DNA of 6,289 nt from the NCBI RefSeq assembly GCF_001280085.1, contig NZ_LGED01000037.1, positions 1 through 6,289 of the forward strand. Direction: 5' to 3'. Shown here one piece after another: positions 5,867 through 6,289 of this stretch (within the stretch, counting starts at the first letter, position 1; each line of letters opens with the position of its first letter). This DNA comes from Saccharothrix sp. NRRL B-16348 (GTDB lineage Bacteria > Actinomycetota > Actinomycetes > Mycobacteriales > Pseudonocardiaceae). The notes below the pieces were generated by a model. That model worked only from the letters and a program-made list of their open reading frames with translations. It searched no databases and was not told where the DNA came from. Both the position numbers and the translations under genes were made by a program.

Positions 5867-5992
5867 GCGCGCGGCGATGGCGTTGGGCGCCGCGGGGCTG
5901 TCGGCCCGCAGGATCCGGTGCCCGTCCACCTCAACGCCGTGGACCCTGAGCACATCGCCGAAGTCCGACGGGTCCACCACGTCGATGCGAGG
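5867..5992 (-). other. Unrecognised coding-like fragment
   Basis: On the minus strand 42 codons read [37 protein letters not shown] and AIAAR, with nearly all third positions G or C and a natural-looking mix of hydrophobic and acidic residues. The plus-strand reading of the same bases is Ser/Thr/Pro-rich and looks like an antisense shadow. The frame stays open upstream through the perfect hairpin (5998-6041) but has no ATG or GTG before the GTGs at 5980-5975. It decays into low-quality sequence after AIAAR. It may be the relic of a third broken gene. I do not recognise the family and assign no function. Confidence 0.25.
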
Positions 5993-5997
5993 CTGGT

Positions 5998-6041
5998 GGC
6001 CGCCGCGGCCCTCGCCCCTTGGGGCGAGGGCCGCGGCGGCC
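5998..6041. terminator. Perfect 21-bp inverted repeat, probable terminator of the oxidoreductase gene
   Basis: 5998-6018 is exactly complementary to 6021-6041 with only TT between the arms (in practice a 4-nt CTTG loop). The stem is almost wholly G/C, centred on CCCTCGCCCC TT GGGGCGAGGG. It starts 62 nt downstream of the stop of the minus-strand oxidoreductase (6103) and is placed to end that transcript. There is no T-tract on either side. The length and perfection of the stem exceed the other hairpins in the window. Confidence 0.65.
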
Positions 6042-6102
6042 TCGGGTTCGATGTTCGGTGTTGTGGTCGTCGTTGAGGGGTTGGTGAGCGGAGGCGGGAT
6101 CG

Positions 6103-6289
6103 TCAGACGGCGGGCGGGATGGCCACGACCTTGCCGTGGATCTTTCCCGCGTCGGCCTGTTGGTGGATCGCGGGCAGCTCGCTCAGCGGCACGCGCCGGG
6201 CGATCTCGACGTGGAGGTCGCCGCGGTCGATGAGGCCGACGAGGCCCGAGAGGACGTCCGCGTCGGGGTGGACGAAGATCGTGGCCGCG
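6103..6289 (-). CDS. MDR-family quinone/NADPH oxidoreductase, C-terminal end (runs off window)
   Basis: The last 61 codons are visible, ending at TGA 6105-6103; the gene begins beyond 6289. The residues read [55 protein letters not shown] and AIPPAV. The pattern ..L..li..G.l...i...hPL.el..aH...e.g...GKvV..P is the C-terminal end of the medium-chain dehydrogenase/reductase superfamily, in particular the zinc-independent NADPH:quinone oxidoreductase-like group. These cytoplasmic enzymes use NAD(P)H to reduce quinones or enones. The Rossmann motif and active-site region lie outside the window, so substrate cannot be inferred. The gene is followed by the 21-bp hairpin at 5998-6041. Confidence 0.75.
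   Translation of the reverse strand, partial: AATIFVHPDADVLSGLVGLIDRGDLHVEIARRVPLSELPAIHQQADAGKIHGKVVAIPPAV

Noticed and set aside
4829..5980. Open minus frame that would extend the propeller protein to 720 aa
   Set aside because: It threads through unrelated pieces (the HD relic, antisense of the DUF5662 relic). The propeller has its own Shine-Dalgarno sequence and signal peptide starting at GTG 4828.
5514..6233. Plus-strand open frame of 239 codons
   Set aside because: It is antisense to the HD relic, the hairpin and the oxidoreductase end, and its product is low-complexity Ser/Arg/Pro sequence.
1..6289. CRISPR array, tRNA/rRNA, transposase, toxin-antitoxin or phage genes
   Set aside because: No regularly spaced repeats, cloverleaf-like or rRNA-like segments, or integrase/transposase motifs were seen on either strand.

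Overview
The sequence is uniformly GC-rich with strong G/C bias at third codon positions, GTG starts and Ala/Arg/Pro/Gly-rich proteins. The gene families present (secreted GH27, HD-domain, DUF5662, WhiG-like sigma and LuxR-type fragments) are common in filamentous Actinomycetota, so the window most likely comes from a streptomycete- or pseudonocardia-like actinomycete. Taxonomy is an inference; no rRNA or tRNA gene is present to settle it.

Layout. (1) 1-204, minus: the 5' end of a secreted GH27-type alpha-galactosidase, with a consensus-like -35 and a LacI-type palindrome upstream. (2) 309-538, plus: two abutting gene fragments, a WhiG/FliA-like sigma region 2 piece followed out of frame by the tail of a LuxR-type helix-turn-helix regulator. 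(3) 681-3706, plus: the main content, two tandem paralogous secreted proteins of 496 and 500 aa, 32 bp apart. Both have the same order: signal peptide, two beta-sandwich repeats each carrying one cysteine pair, a PKD-like domain, and a CARDB-like C-terminal domain. The first has a TTA leucine codon at position 4. (4) 3746-3794: a strong hairpin between convergent genes. (5) 3818-4828, minus: a secreted 336-aa HAF-type repeat protein that reads as a seven-bladed beta-propeller. (6) 4995-5992: a patch of decayed genes, namely a 5'-truncated DUF5662 gene (plus), an HD-domain gene with an internal deletion and frameshift (minus), and an unrecognised coding-like piece (minus). (7) 5998-6041: a perfect 21-bp hairpin. 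(8) 6103-6289, minus: the 3' end of an MDR-family quinone/NADPH oxidoreductase.

Taken together, intact secreted proteins (a glycosidase, two modular binding-type proteins and a propeller) sit among broken intracellular regulator and enzyme genes. The tandem pair is probably co-transcribed and exported. No catalytic motif was seen in the pair or in the propeller, so a role in extracellular binding or scaffolding is plausible but unproven. The part most worth following up is the duplicated secreted pair with its possible bldA (TTA codon) control. I do not see a defence system, CRISPR array, transposase or biosynthetic cluster.
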